DNA of 64,000 bases from Salinilacustrithrix sp003476595. GTDB taxonomy: Bacteria > Actinomycetota > Acidimicrobiia > Acidimicrobiales > Salinilacustritrichaceae. The first letter of the stretch is position 1. Every line of letters begins with the position of its first letter. The notes under the pieces were generated by a model. The model did no database searches. It was not told the origin of the DNA and was given only the letters and a program-made list of their open reading frames with translations. Shown here piece by piece: positions 10,017 through 18,150 of the stretch. The stretch lies in the NCBI GenBank assembly GCA_963972525.1, contig CAXAUZ010000001.1, positions 62,001 through 126,000 of the forward strand, written 5' to 3'. The translations under genes and the position numbers were made by a program.

Positions 10017-11213
10017 GTGGCCCGTCCGCAGTGGATGACGAGCGAGGAGGCCAGCCGGCACCTGGGGGTGAAGCCCGAGACGCTGTACGCCTACGTGAGC
10101 CGGGGGTTGATCCGCAGCGAGCGGGTGCCGGGGCAGCGACGCAGTCGGTTCCTCGCCGCCGACGTCGAGCGCCACGCCGCCCGCAGTCGCGTCGGCGGTC
10201 GCGCCGGCGGGCTCGAGGTCGTCGTCGAGACCCAGCTGACGCTGCTCGAGTCCGAGGGGCGGCTCTCCTACCGGGGCTGGGACGTCACCGAGGCGGTCAG
10301 ATCGGCGACGTTCGAGACGGTGGCGGCCTGGCTCTGGAGCGGCGAGCGCGAGCGCGTCGACTTCGATGCGGTCGGACCCGCGCTGGCCGCGGCGCGACGC
10401 GTGCTGGCCGGCACGGCCCGCCTCGCGCCCGTCGACCGCTGGCGCACGGTGCTCCCGGTGCTGCGGGCGTCGGACCCGCTGCGGGGCGACCGTCGACCGG
10501 CCGCGGTCCAGGCCACCGGACGGGCGCTCGTGGCGACGCTCGTGGAGTGCCTGCCCCTCCTCGGCCACGAGCCGGCCCACGACCGCAGCATCGCGGCACG
10601 CCTCTGGCCACGCATCACCGCCGCACCCCCCAGTCGCCGGCGCATCGCCGTGCTCGATGCCGCGCTCGTCCTGCTGGCCGACCACGAGATGGCGGCCTCC
10701 ACCCTCGCCGTGCGGGTGGCGGCGTCGACCTGGGCCGACCCGTACCTTGTTGTGCAGGCCGGGCTCAGCGCGCTGGGCGGCCCGCTCCATGGCGGGGCCA
10801 GCGAGGCGGCGCGGGCGCTGCTCCGCGAGGCCGGCCCCGACGGCGCCTCGGCAGCGGAGGCCGTTGGCCGACGGCTCGAGCGGGGCGAGCGCATCGCCGG
10901 CTTCGGTCACCGGGTCTACGAGCACGTCGACCCCCGGGTCGCTCCCCTGCTGGCGCGCCTCGACGAGGCCGGCGACACCCCGCCGGCGACCCGGGCTGTG
11001 CTCGACGTCGTCGCGTCCCGGGGCCTCCCCTTCCCCAACGTGGATCTCGCCCTCGCGTCCGTGGGCGAGGCCTACGACCTCATCGACGGCGCGACCGAGT
11101 CGGTGTTCGCCACCGCCCGGATCGTGGGCTGGCTCGCCCATGCCATCGAGGAGTACGAGCACGCCCTGCGCTTCCGCACCCGAGCCGCCTACGTCGGCCC
11201 CCGCCCCGACTGA
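10017..11213 (+). CDS. Citrate synthase with N-terminal helix-turn-helix domain
   Basis: 398 residues from the GTG at 10017. Residues 1-55 form a MerR/excisionase-type DNA-binding domain (MTSEEASRHLGVKPETLYAY followed by VSRGLIRSERVPG). The remainder is a citrate synthase fold. Catalytic-type residues are retained: LGGPLHGGASEAA, GFGHRVYEHVDPR and PNVDLALASV (histidine, histidine, aspartate). This may be an active enzyme that also senses citrate-related ligands and binds DNA, or mainly a regulator. Comparable HTH-citrate synthase genes sit beside a normal citA in other actinobacteria, as far as I recall. An upstream ATG at 9990 would add 9 residues but lies inside the operator/promoter. Confidence 0.85.
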   Translation: MARPQWMTSEEASRHLGVKPETLYAYVSRGLIRSERVPGQRRSRFLAADVERHAARSRVGGRAGGLEVVVETQLTLLESEGRLSYRGWDVTEAVRSATFETVAAWLWSGERERVDFDAVGPALAAARRVLAGTARLAPVDRWRTVLPVLRASDPLRGDRRPAAVQATGRALVATLVECLPLLGHEPAHDRSIAARLWPRITAAPPSRRRIAVLDAALVLLADHEMAASTLAVRVAASTWADPYLVVQAGLSALGGPLHGGASEAARALLREAGPDGASAAEAVGRRLERGERIAGFGHRVYEHVDPRVAPLLARLDEAGDTPPATRAVLDVVASRGLPFPNVDLALASVGEAYDLIDGATESVFATARIVGWLAHAIEEYEHALRFRTRAAYVGPRPD

Positions 11214-11215
11214 AC

Positions 11216-11269
11216 CCGTTCTGGCCTACATCCGTGCCGCCTGGTGGTCATCGATGTCGGCCAGAACGG
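11216..11269. terminator. Bidirectional terminator-like hairpin between HTH-citrate synthase and bioD
   Basis: Perfect 11-bp outer stem (11216-11226 with 11259-11269), continuing inward with 7 of 10 further matches around a loop of about 12 nt. It starts 2 nt after the stop of the plus-strand gene and ends 5 nt before the bioD stop, so it serves two convergent genes. Confidence 0.7.
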
Positions 11270-11274
11270 ATCGG

Positions 11275-11910
11275 TCAGCCCAGCCGAGTGGCGAGCTCGG
11301 CGACGTCGACCACCACGTCGAAGCCGTCGCGCTGCACGAGCCACTCCCAGTTGCGGCGGTGCAGGTCGTCGCCCTCGTCGAAGCGGTTCAGCAGGACCAC
11401 GACCGGGAGCGGGGCGAGCGCGTCGACACCCGACCGGACCGCGTCGATGGTCCCCAGGCCGGCGTCGGCGACCAGGACCACGAGATCGACGTCGAGCGCA
11501 CGGACCAGGCCCCGGCTGTCGCCGTCATCTGCCAGCGGTGAGCGCACGCCGCCCACCGTCTCGACCAGCCCCACGTCGACCCCGCCCGCAGGCCACGTGA
11601 TGCCGGCGACCACCTCGGCCAGCGTCGGGCACCGTCGACCCAGCGCGGCCGCGGCCATCGGCGGCGCCATCGCAACGGGGTACCACCCCGGCTCGGGGCA
11701 CACGTCGTGGACGCCTTCGCCGGTGGCCGCCGCCAGCGCCTCGGCATCGGTGGACGCGAAGTCGTCCGGGTCGAAGGACTGCAACGGCTTGCGCGCCGCC
11801 ACCGTGCGATCGGCTCCGAGCAACGCCTGGGCGAGGCGGGCGCTCGCCCACGTCTTCCCCACCTCCGTGGCCGTCCCGCACACGCCGACGAGCAGCTCGG
11901 GGCGGGTCAT
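11275..11910 (-). CDS. bioD: Dethiobiotin synthetase
   Basis: A 211-residue ATP-dependent carboxylase forming dethiobiotin from 7,8-diaminopelargonate and CO2, the third of the four late biotin steps. The P-loop GVCGTATEVGKTW is at residues 9-21, RKPLQSF holds the substrate-contact lysine, and VDVGLVETVGGVRSPL is the conserved acidic/GGxxSP segment. The ATG overlaps the bioF stop (ATGA). It is the last gene of bioA-bioF-bioD; biotin synthase bioB is not in the window. Confidence 0.93.
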   Translation of the reverse strand: MTRPELLVGVCGTATEVGKTWASARLAQALLGADRTVAARKPLQSFDPDDFASTDAEALAAATGEGVHDVCPEPGWYPVAMAPPMAAAALGRRCPTLAEVVAGITWPAGGVDVGLVETVGGVRSPLADDGDSRGLVRALDVDLVVLVADAGLGTIDAVRSGVDALAPLPVVVLLNRFDEGDDLHRRNWEWLVQRDGFDVVVDVAELATRLG

Positions 11911-13058
11911 CGCACACCTGCCGGTGTGACGGGGGCACTGCCAGTTCCGAAGGGGTGGAGCGCGGCGAGGAGCGTGCTGATCTCGTCGTCGGTGTGGGCG
12001 GCAGAGAGCGCGATCCGCAGGCGGGAGGTGCCGGGGGCGACCGTCGGCGGTCGGATGGCCGGGACGAGCAGGCCCTGGTCGAGCAGCGCCTCGGCGGCAT
12101 CGAGGGCGACCTGCTCCTCGCCGAGGACGATCGGGATGATCGGGGACGGGTGACCGGGGCGGAGCCGGTCGACGTGACTGCGCAGACGGGCCACCAGCGC
12201 GTCACCCTCGGGGCTGCCCACCACGTGCACGGCGGCGAGGGCGGCGGCGGCGTCCACCGGCGACAGCGCCGTGGTGAAGATGAAGGGCCGAGCCCGGTTC
12301 ACGACCAGGTCCACGGCGTCCCGCGACCCGGCGATCGCCCCACCGAGGGAGCCGAGCGCCTTCGACAGGGTGAGCACGTGGACCACGTCGAGGCCGTCGA
12401 CGGCGGCGAGGTCGACGTCGGGTCCCAGGACGGCGTGGGCGTCGTCGAGCACGAGCAGCGCGCCGTGGCCGGCGCAGCACTCGGCGAGTGCCTGCACCGG
12501 TGCTTCGTCCCCGTCCATGGAGAACACCGAGTCGGTGACCACCATCGCCCGGCGGGAACCGGCGGTGCGCAGCAGGTCGTCCACGTGGTCGACGTCGCCG
12601 TGGCGGGACACGGCCACCTCGGAGCGGCTCAGCCGGCAGCCGTCGATGATCGAGGCGTGGTTCAGCTCGTCGCTCACCACGAGGCAGTCGGGCCCGCCGA
12701 AGGTGGTGAGCACCGCCAGGTTGGCGGCGTACCCGCTCGGCAGCGCCACGGCGGCCTCGGTCCCCTTCCACCCGGCGAGCGCAGCCTCGAGGTCGTGGTG
12801 CACGGGGCGGGAGCCGACCACCAGCCGGCTCGCCGTCGAACCCGTCCCCCAGCGATCGAGGGCCTCGTGCCCGGCCGCCACCACGTCGGGGTGGGCTGAC
12901 AGGCCGAGGTAGTCGTTCGACGCGAACGACACCACCGGCCGCCCCTCGAGCGAACCCACGGGACCGAGCGCGTCGAAGGGCCGGCTCCGGCGCCAGCGGT
13001 CCTGGTCTCGGATGGCGTCGAGCTCGGCCCGCACCCAGGCCCCGTGCGACGAGCTCAT
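11907..13058 (-). CDS. bioF: 8-amino-7-oxononanoate synthase
   Basis: A 383-residue PLP enzyme joining pimeloyl thioester and alanine to give 8-amino-7-oxononanoate with loss of CO2. Family markers: SFASNDYLGLSAHP near residue 50, GTGSTASRLVVGS, DELNHASIIDG, DDAHAVLG and the Schiff-base lysine in LTLSKALGSLGG. The start at 13058 overlaps the bioA stop (ATGA) and matches the family N-terminus. The last residues (FGTGSAPVTPAGVR) are read through a copy of repeat family B, which may have extended the C-terminus by a few residues. Confidence 0.94.
   Translation of the reverse strand: MSSSHGAWVRAELDAIRDQDRWRRSRPFDALGPVGSLEGRPVVSFASNDYLGLSAHPDVVAAGHEALDRWGTGSTASRLVVGSRPVHHDLEAALAGWKGTEAAVALPSGYAANLAVLTTFGGPDCLVVSDELNHASIIDGCRLSRSEVAVSRHGDVDHVDDLLRTAGSRRAMVVTDSVFSMDGDEAPVQALAECCAGHGALLVLDDAHAVLGPDVDLAAVDGLDVVHVLTLSKALGSLGGAIAGSRDAVDLVVNRARPFIFTTALSPVDAAAALAAVHVVGSPEGDALVARLRSHVDRLRPGHPSPIIPIVLGEEQVALDAAEALLDQGLLVPAIRPPTVAPGTSRLRIALSAAHTDDEISTLLAALHPFGTGSAPVTPAGVR
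11923..11950 (+). repeat. Dispersed repeat family B, copy 2
   Basis: 28 bp beginning GGTGTGACGGGGGCACTGCC and ending AGTTCCGA. It matches the copy inside bioA (13723-13750) at 25 of 28 positions. It lies within the last codons of bioF. Confidence 0.65.
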
Positions 13059-14344
13059 CCCACGACCGCCCGCATCGCCGCGGTGATGGCGGCGACGTCG
13101 TCCTCGGTGCTGATGAAGGGCGGCATCGTGTAGAGCAACCGACCGAAGGGACGGAGCCAGACGCCGTGCTCGAGCAGCGTCTGCTGGGACGCCGCCATGT
13201 CGACCGGGTCGTGCAGCTCCACGACGCCGATGGCGCCGAGCACCCGCACGTCGGCGACCGCCTCGTGGCCCCCCAGGTCGTCCAGGCCGGCGAGGAGCCC
13301 GGCCTCGATGCCGGTGACCTCGGCCTCCCAGTCCCGGGAGAGCAGCAGCTGCACCGAGGCGAGGGAGACGGCGGCGGCGAGCGGGTTTCCCATGAACGTG
13401 GGCCCGTGCATCAGCGCGCCGGACTCGGCCGCGCTGACGCCGGCGGCCACGGCCGGCGTGCACAGCACCGCGGCCATGGTGAGGTACCCGCCGGTGAGCG
13501 CCTTGCCCAGGCACATGATGTCGGGGGTGATGCCGGCGTGGTCGCAGCCGAAGAGGCGGCCCGACCGGCCGAACCCGGTGGCGATCTCATCAGCGATGAG
13601 GAGCACGCCGTGCTCGTCGCAGAGCCGTCGCACCGCAACCAGGTACTCGGGTGCGTAGAAGCGCATGCCGCCCGCCCCCTGGACGATCGGCTCCAGGATG
13701 ACGGCGGCCACCTCGTCCCGGTGGTGTGACAGGAGCACTGCCAGTTCGGAGACGTCGTCCTCGGAGAAGGGCTCGCCGTAGGCCGGCGACGGGGCCGGGG
13801 CGAACAGCTGGCTGGGCAGCACGTCGGTGAACATCGAGTGCATCCCGTTCACCGGGTCGCACACCGACATGGCCCCGAGCGTGTCACCGTGGTAGCCGCC
13901 CCGGACGGTGAGCAGCCGGGTGGCACCGGGCCGTCCCGTGCCCCGGGCGTGCTGCAGCGCCATCTTGATGGCCACCTCCACCGACACCGAGCCCGAGTCG
14001 GCCAGGAACACGTGCTCCAACCCCTCGGGTGTGATGTCGACGAGCAGCTCGGCGAGCGCCACGGCCGGGGCGTGGGTGAGGCCGCCGAACATGACGTGGG
14101 CGGTGGCGTCGAGCTGGGCGCGCACGGCCTCGTCGAGCACCGGGTGGCGGTAGCCGTGGATGGACGCCCACCACGAGGACATCCCGTCCACCACCTCCCG
14201 TCCGTCGGCCAGCGCCAGGCGGGTGCCGCTCGCGCCGACGACGGGCACCGGGGCCAGCGACGCCGGCATCGGGGCGTACGGGTGCCAGACCCGGGCCTGA
14301 TCCCGGTCGGCGAGGTCCTGGGCCGAGGCGTCCAGCGGAGGCAT
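13055..14344 (-). CDS. bioA: Adenosylmethionine--8-amino-7-oxononanoate aminotransferase
   Basis: A 429-residue class III PLP aminotransferase using S-adenosylmethionine as amino donor to make 7,8-diaminopelargonate. Markers: VWHPYAPM near the N-terminus, DGMSSWWASIHGYRHP, the PLP-phosphate region LADSGSVSVEVAIKMALQ, LIADEIATGFGR with its PLP-binding Asp, and the Schiff-base lysine in CLGKALTGG. The ATG at 14344 is preferred over one at 14389 because a TACGTT box ends exactly 7 nt upstream and family proteins start close to here. It is first in an operon with bioF and bioD, each overlapping by 4 bp. Confidence 0.95.
   Translation of the reverse strand: MPPLDASAQDLADRDQARVWHPYAPMPASLAPVPVVGASGTRLALADGREVVDGMSSWWASIHGYRHPVLDEAVRAQLDATAHVMFGGLTHAPAVALAELLVDITPEGLEHVFLADSGSVSVEVAIKMALQHARGTGRPGATRLLTVRGGYHGDTLGAMSVCDPVNGMHSMFTDVLPSQLFAPAPSPAYGEPFSEDDVSELAVLLSHHRDEVAAVILEPIVQGAGGMRFYAPEYLVAVRRLCDEHGVLLIADEIATGFGRSGRLFGCDHAGITPDIMCLGKALTGGYLTMAAVLCTPAVAAGVSAAESGALMHGPTFMGNPLAAAVSLASVQLLLSRDWEAEVTGIEAGLLAGLDDLGGHEAVADVRVLGAIGVVELHDPVDMAASQQTLLEHGVWLRPFGRLLYTMPPFISTEDDVAAITAAMRAVVG
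13723..13750 (+). repeat. Dispersed repeat family B, copy 3 (inside bioA)
   Basis: 28 bp beginning GGTGTGACAGGAGCACTGCC, ending AGTTCGGA. On the coding strand it encodes part of SELAVLLSHHRDE. That segment aligns with normal BioA sequence, so this copy is not an obvious insertion. It may be a chance or selected similarity. Confidence 0.5.
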
Positions 14345-14351
14345 CCGGGCG

Positions 14352-14357
14352 AACGTA
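14352..14357 (-). promoter_or_regulatory. -10 box of the bioAFD operon (leaderless)
   Basis: Minus-strand TACGTT followed by 7 nt and the bioA ATG at 14344. This geometry fits transcription starting at the A of the start codon. Confidence 0.55.
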
Positions 14358-14424
14358 CCGGTGGGGGTGCCACGCTCCCGAAGCGCCACCGGCCTCGGTG
14401 ACCGACGCCACAGAGCTCGACCGG

Positions 14425-14453
14425 TTGACGTGACCGGGACCGGCGCCTACCTT
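14425..14453 (+). promoter_or_regulatory. Promoter of the monooxygenase/epoxide hydrolase operon
   Basis: TTGACG (-35, 14425-14430), a 17-bp spacer and TACCTT (-10, 14448-14453) point into the catabolic operon. A perfect palindrome starts one base after the -10, so a repressor there would block initiation. Confidence 0.6.
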
Positions 14454-14454
14454 G

Positions 14455-14478
14455 CCCTGGCAACGTGCGTTGCCAGGG
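14455..14478. promoter_or_regulatory. Palindromic operator downstream of the -10
   Basis: CCCTGGCAAC-GTGC-GTTGCCAGGG: perfect 10-bp arms with a 4-bp centre, placed over the expected transcription start. Size and symmetry suit a TetR-type dimer. The TetR gene at 20437, at the end of this gene run, is a natural candidate regulator (inference). Confidence 0.65.
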
Positions 14479-14504
14479 GGTGGCGCGGTGTCGGGGGTGC
14501 GCAG

Positions 14505-15959
14505 GTGGGATCCGGACGGGTGATCATCGTCGGAGGTGGCGTGGGCGGGCTCACCGCGGCCCTGGGCCTCGCTCGCTGCGGCTTCGCGGTCGAGGTGCTC
14601 GAGCGCGATCCGCTCCCCGACGTGGCCGACGTGGAGGCCGCGTTCGACGCCGACCGTCGGGGTGCCCCACAGGTGCACCAGACGCACGGCTTCCTCGCCC
14701 GCATCGTCGTCGAGCTGCGCGAGCGCTTCCCCGACGTGCTGGACCAGCTCCTCGCGGCCGGCTGCGTCACGATGCCCACCACCGCCCAGCTGGGCGACCC
14801 CCGACCGGGCGACGAGGACCTGCAGGTGCTGGTCGTGCGCCGCACCACGTTCGAGTGGGTCCTCCGTCGCGCGGTCGCCGACGAGCCCGGCGTCACCGTG
14901 CGCACCGGCGTCGGCGTGCCGGCGCTCCTCGGCACCCCGGCCACCGACGCCCACCCGGCGGTGGTCACCGGGGTCGTCACCGAAGACGGCGACGAGCTGG
15001 CCGCCGACGTGGTCGTCGCCGCCACCGGCCGCCGCGGCCCGGTCGGGCGCTGGCTCGCCGAGCTCGGCGTCGACGTGGCCGAGACCATCCACGAGAGCGG
15101 CCTGATGTACCTGTCGCGCTGGTACCGGTTCACCGGCGACCGGAAGATCGAGCTGGACCCCAAGCTCGGCGGCGACCTCGGCTTCGTGAAGTACCTGGCG
15201 GTGCCGGGCGACCGCCGCACCCTGTCCATCACCCTGGCCGTGCGCACCGACGACACCGAGATGCGCTCGGCGCTGTCGGATCCGGACCGCTTCGAGCACG
15301 CGTGCCGCATCCTGCCCGGACCGGACACCTTCGTCGGCCGCTACGAGCTCGAGCCCATCGGCGGGGTCCGCCCCATGACCGGGTTGCTCAACCGCCTCCG
15401 CCGCTTCGTGGGCGACGACGGCCAGCCCCTCGTCCTGGGCTTCCACGCCATCGGCGACAGCCACACCACCACCAACCCGCTCTACGGACGGGGCTGCTCG
15501 ATCGCCGCCGTGCAGGCCATCCGCCTCGTCGACGCCGTCGAGGCCCACCCCGACGATCCCGCCGCCCGCTCCCTCGCCTACGAAGGCGCGAGCCGCCACG
15601 AGATCGAACCGTGGTTCGAGGTCTCGGTCCAGATGGACCGCATGGGCGCCGATCCCGCCGGCGTGGCGGCCGGCGACGACGACGGTGCCGGCCGGGGCAT
15701 GGCTGCGGTCTTCGCCGCCGGCGCCACCGATCCCATCATCGGTCGCGGCCTGTCACGGTTCATGAACATGCTCGCCACCCCGCTCGATCTGATGGGCGAC
15801 GCCGACCTCATGGCCCGCATGGCCGAGGTCATGGCCGACCCCGACGCCCACCCGCTGCCCCCGGTCGAGGGGCCCACCCGCGCCGAGCTGCTCGATGCCC
15901 TCGGCCTCACCACGGAGGATCCCGTGCCCGCCACCGCCCCCACCGAGATCGCGTCATGA
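14505..15959 (+). CDS. FAD-dependent oxidoreductase/monooxygenase
   Basis: About 484 residues. The N-terminus carries the dinucleotide-binding motif VIIVGGGVGGLTAALGLARC and an acidic strand end (EVLERDPLP). A second FAD contact is AADVVVAATGRRGPVGRWL, and the third, GDSHTTTNPLYGRG, resembles the 'GDA...P..G.G' motif of aromatic hydroxylase, halogenase and squalene-epoxidase-like flavoproteins. The substrate is unknown. Start is uncertain: GTG 14505 or GTG 14520 both precede the FAD motif; the longer open frame upstream runs through the promoter and operator. The stop overlaps the next gene (ATGA). Confidence 0.8.
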   Translation: MGSGRVIIVGGGVGGLTAALGLARCGFAVEVLERDPLPDVADVEAAFDADRRGAPQVHQTHGFLARIVVELRERFPDVLDQLLAAGCVTMPTTAQLGDPRPGDEDLQVLVVRRTTFEWVLRRAVADEPGVTVRTGVGVPALLGTPATDAHPAVVTGVVTEDGDELAADVVVAATGRRGPVGRWLAELGVDVAETIHESGLMYLSRWYRFTGDRKIELDPKLGGDLGFVKYLAVPGDRRTLSITLAVRTDDTEMRSALSDPDRFEHACRILPGPDTFVGRYELEPIGGVRPMTGLLNRLRRFVGDDGQPLVLGFHAIGDSHTTTNPLYGRGCSIAAVQAIRLVDAVEAHPDDPAARSLAYEGASRHEIEPWFEVSVQMDRMGADPAGVAAGDDDGAGRGMAAVFAAGATDPIIGRGLSRFMNMLATPLDLMGDADLMARMAEVMADPDAHPLPPVEGPTRAELLDALGLTTEDPVPATAPTEIAS

Positions 15960-16951
15960 GCGCGGCGCTGCCCGACGGCGTCACCGAGCGCACCGTGCGC
16001 GTCGGCGACATCGACATGCACCTGCTCGAGGCCGGCACCGAGGGTCCCCTCGTCGTGCTCGCCCACGGCTTCCCCGAGCTGGCCTGGTCCTGGCGCCACC
16101 AGCTGCCCGCCCTGGCCGATGCCGGCTACCGGGTCGTGGCCCCCGACCAGCGCGGCTACGGCGGCACCACCCGCCCCGAGGCGGTCGAGGACTACGACAT
16201 CCACCACCTCACCGGCGACCTCGTCGGCCTCCTCGACGAGCTCGGCGAGGAGCAGGCCGTCTTCATCGGCCACGACTGGGGCTCGATGGTCGTCTGGCAG
16301 CTGTCGCTGCTGCACCCCGACCGGGTGATGGGGGTCTGCGGCATGAGCGTGCCGTTCGTGCCGCGGGCCTCCGCACCGCCCATGCAGATCTTCCGGGCGA
16401 TCTTCGCCGACCAGTTCTTCTACATCGTGTACTTCCAGGAGCCGGGCGTGGCCGACGCCGAGCTGGGCGGCGACCCCGCTCGCACCATGCGCCGCCTGCT
16501 CGCCGGCCTGTCGACCCCGGGCGACCTCACCACGGACGCCGCCGCAGCCATGGCGGCGAACGACGGTCGTGGGTTCGTCGACCGCATGCCCGAGCCCGAC
16601 GGCCTGCCCGGCTGGCTCAGCCAGCAGGAGCTCGACCACTACATCGAGGTCTTCTCCGAGACCGGCTTCACCGGCGGCATCAACTGGTACCGGAACTTCG
16701 ACCGCAACTGGGAGCTCACGCCCCAGCTCGCCGGGGCGAAGGTGGAGGTGCCGTCGTTCTTCGTCGGCGGCGCCGACGACCCCGTCCTCACCATGTCCCC
16801 GCCCGACGGCCAGGAGGCCTGGCTGACGGACCACCGGGGAAGCGTGATCATCGACGGCGCTGGCCACTGGGTCCAGCAGGAAGCACCCGAGCAGGTGAAC
16901 GCAGCGCTGCTCGACTTCTGTGACCAGCTGCGTGGAGGAACGAACCCGTGA
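15956..16951 (+). CDS. Alpha/beta hydrolase, epoxide hydrolase-like
   Basis: A 331-residue alpha/beta-fold hydrolase. The oxyanion motif HGFPELAWSWRHQ is near residue 37, the nucleophile-elbow region GHDWGSMVVWQ holds the catalytic aspartate expected of epoxide hydrolases (Asp rather than Ser), and the C-terminal GAGHWVQQEAPE holds the catalytic histidine. INWYRNFDRNWE carries a lid tyrosine typical of the family. It would open an epoxide with water to a diol. It overlaps its neighbours by 4 bp on both sides, and the next gene is a monooxygenase of the type that makes epoxides. Confidence 0.88.
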   Translation: MSAALPDGVTERTVRVGDIDMHLLEAGTEGPLVVLAHGFPELAWSWRHQLPALADAGYRVVAPDQRGYGGTTRPEAVEDYDIHHLTGDLVGLLDELGEEQAVFIGHDWGSMVVWQLSLLHPDRVMGVCGMSVPFVPRASAPPMQIFRAIFADQFFYIVYFQEPGVADAELGGDPARTMRRLLAGLSTPGDLTTDAAAAMAANDGRGFVDRMPEPDGLPGWLSQQELDHYIEVFSETGFTGGINWYRNFDRNWELTPQLAGAKVEVPSFFVGGADDPVLTMSPPDGQEAWLTDHRGSVIIDGAGHWVQQEAPEQVNAALLDFCDQLRGGTNP

Positions 16952-18150
16952 GCACCGCCCCGTCCCGACTGAAGTTCGGCGCCTTCTACGCCCCGTTCCA
17001 CCCCCCGGGGCAGAACCCCACGCTCGCCCTCGAGTACGACCTGGAGCGGGCCGAGGCCCTGGATCGCTTCGGCTTCGACGAGGTGTGGTTCGGCGAGCAC
17101 CACTCGGGGGGCTACGAGATCATCCCCTCGCCCGAGGTGTTCATCGCCGCGGCCGCCCAGCGCACGAAGCACATCAAGCTCGGCACCGGCGTGGTGTCCC
17201 TGCCGTACCACCACCCGCTGATGGTGGCGGACCGCATGGTGCTGCTCGACCACCTCACCCGCGGCCGGGTGATCTTCGGCACCGGGCCCGGCGCGCTGCC
17301 CACCGACGCCTACATGATGGGCATCGACCCGGTGGACCAGCGCCGCATGATGGAGGAGTCCCTCGAGGCCATCCTCGCCCTGCTGCGCACCGACGAGCCC
17401 GTCACCCGCGAGACCGACTGGTTCACGCTGCGGGACGCCAAGCTGCAGTACCGGCCCTACAGCGACCCGCACTTCGAGGTGTCCGTCGCCGCCATGGTGT
17501 CCCCGTCGGGTCCCCGCCTCGCCGGCACCCACGACGTGTCGCTGCTGTCGCTGTCCATGTCCGTCGCCGACGGGTTCGCCGCGATCGGCCAGGCGTGGAA
17601 CGTGGTCGAGGACATGGCGGCCAAGTCCGGCCACAAGGAGCCCGACCGGGCCAACTGGCGCGTGCTCGGCACGATGCACATCGCCGAGACCCGCGACCAG
17701 GCGATCGAGGACTGCACCTACGGCCTCCGCGACTTCGCGAACTACTTCGGCGGCGGTGCCGGGTTCGTGCCGCTGTCCAACGAGGTCACCGAGGGCACCA
17801 CGTCCGAGCGCGACTTCGTGGAGGCCTACATCGAGGGCGGCAAGGGCAACGTGGTCATCGGCACGCCCGACGACGCCATCGAGTACATCGAGGGCCTGCT
17901 CGAGCAGTCCGGCGGCTTCGGCACGTTCCTGATGCTCGGCCACGACTGGGCTCGCCCCGCCGCCACCATCGAGTCGTACCGGCTCATCGCGGAGCGGGTC
18001 ATGCCGCACTTCCAGGGCCAGCTCCAGGCCCAGCGGGACTCCCACGAGTGGGCCACGGGCAAACGCAACGAGCTGTTCGGGCGAGCCGGGCAGGCGATCA
18101 TGAACGCCGTGCAGCAGCACGTCCAGGAGCAGGACGCGGAGCAGGCCTGA
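16948..18150 (+). CDS. LLM-class flavin-dependent monooxygenase (limonene monooxygenase-like)
   Basis: A 400-residue luciferase-like TIM-barrel monooxygenase using reduced FMN and O2. Visible markers include LKFGAFYAPFHPPGQNPTLA at the start, DEVWFGEHHSGGYE, VVSLPYHHPLMVADRMVLLD and GRVIFGTGPGALPTD. The length and the EHHSGG motif fit the limonene 1,2-monooxygenase (LimB)-like subgroup better than bacterial luciferases. GTG start at 16948 after GGAGGA, overlapping the epoxide hydrolase stop. With epoxide hydrolase and alcohol dehydrogenase beside it, a route from alkene to epoxide to diol to ketone is plausible. The natural substrate is not proven. Confidence 0.85.
   Translation: MSTAPSRLKFGAFYAPFHPPGQNPTLALEYDLERAEALDRFGFDEVWFGEHHSGGYEIIPSPEVFIAAAAQRTKHIKLGTGVVSLPYHHPLMVADRMVLLDHLTRGRVIFGTGPGALPTDAYMMGIDPVDQRRMMEESLEAILALLRTDEPVTRETDWFTLRDAKLQYRPYSDPHFEVSVAAMVSPSGPRLAGTHDVSLLSLSMSVADGFAAIGQAWNVVEDMAAKSGHKEPDRANWRVLGTMHIAETRDQAIEDCTYGLRDFANYFGGGAGFVPLSNEVTEGTTSERDFVEAYIEGGKGNVVIGTPDDAIEYIEGLLEQSGGFGTFLMLGHDWARPAATIESYRLIAERVMPHFQGQLQAQRDSHEWATGKRNELFGRAGQAIMNAVQQHVQEQDAEQA

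Noticed and set aside
13723..13750. Repeat B in bioA as a proven in-frame insertion
   Set aside because: The encoded residues align with the normal BioA segment before HRxEIAAVIIEP in E. coli BioA, so no extra residues are evident; kept only as a sequence match.
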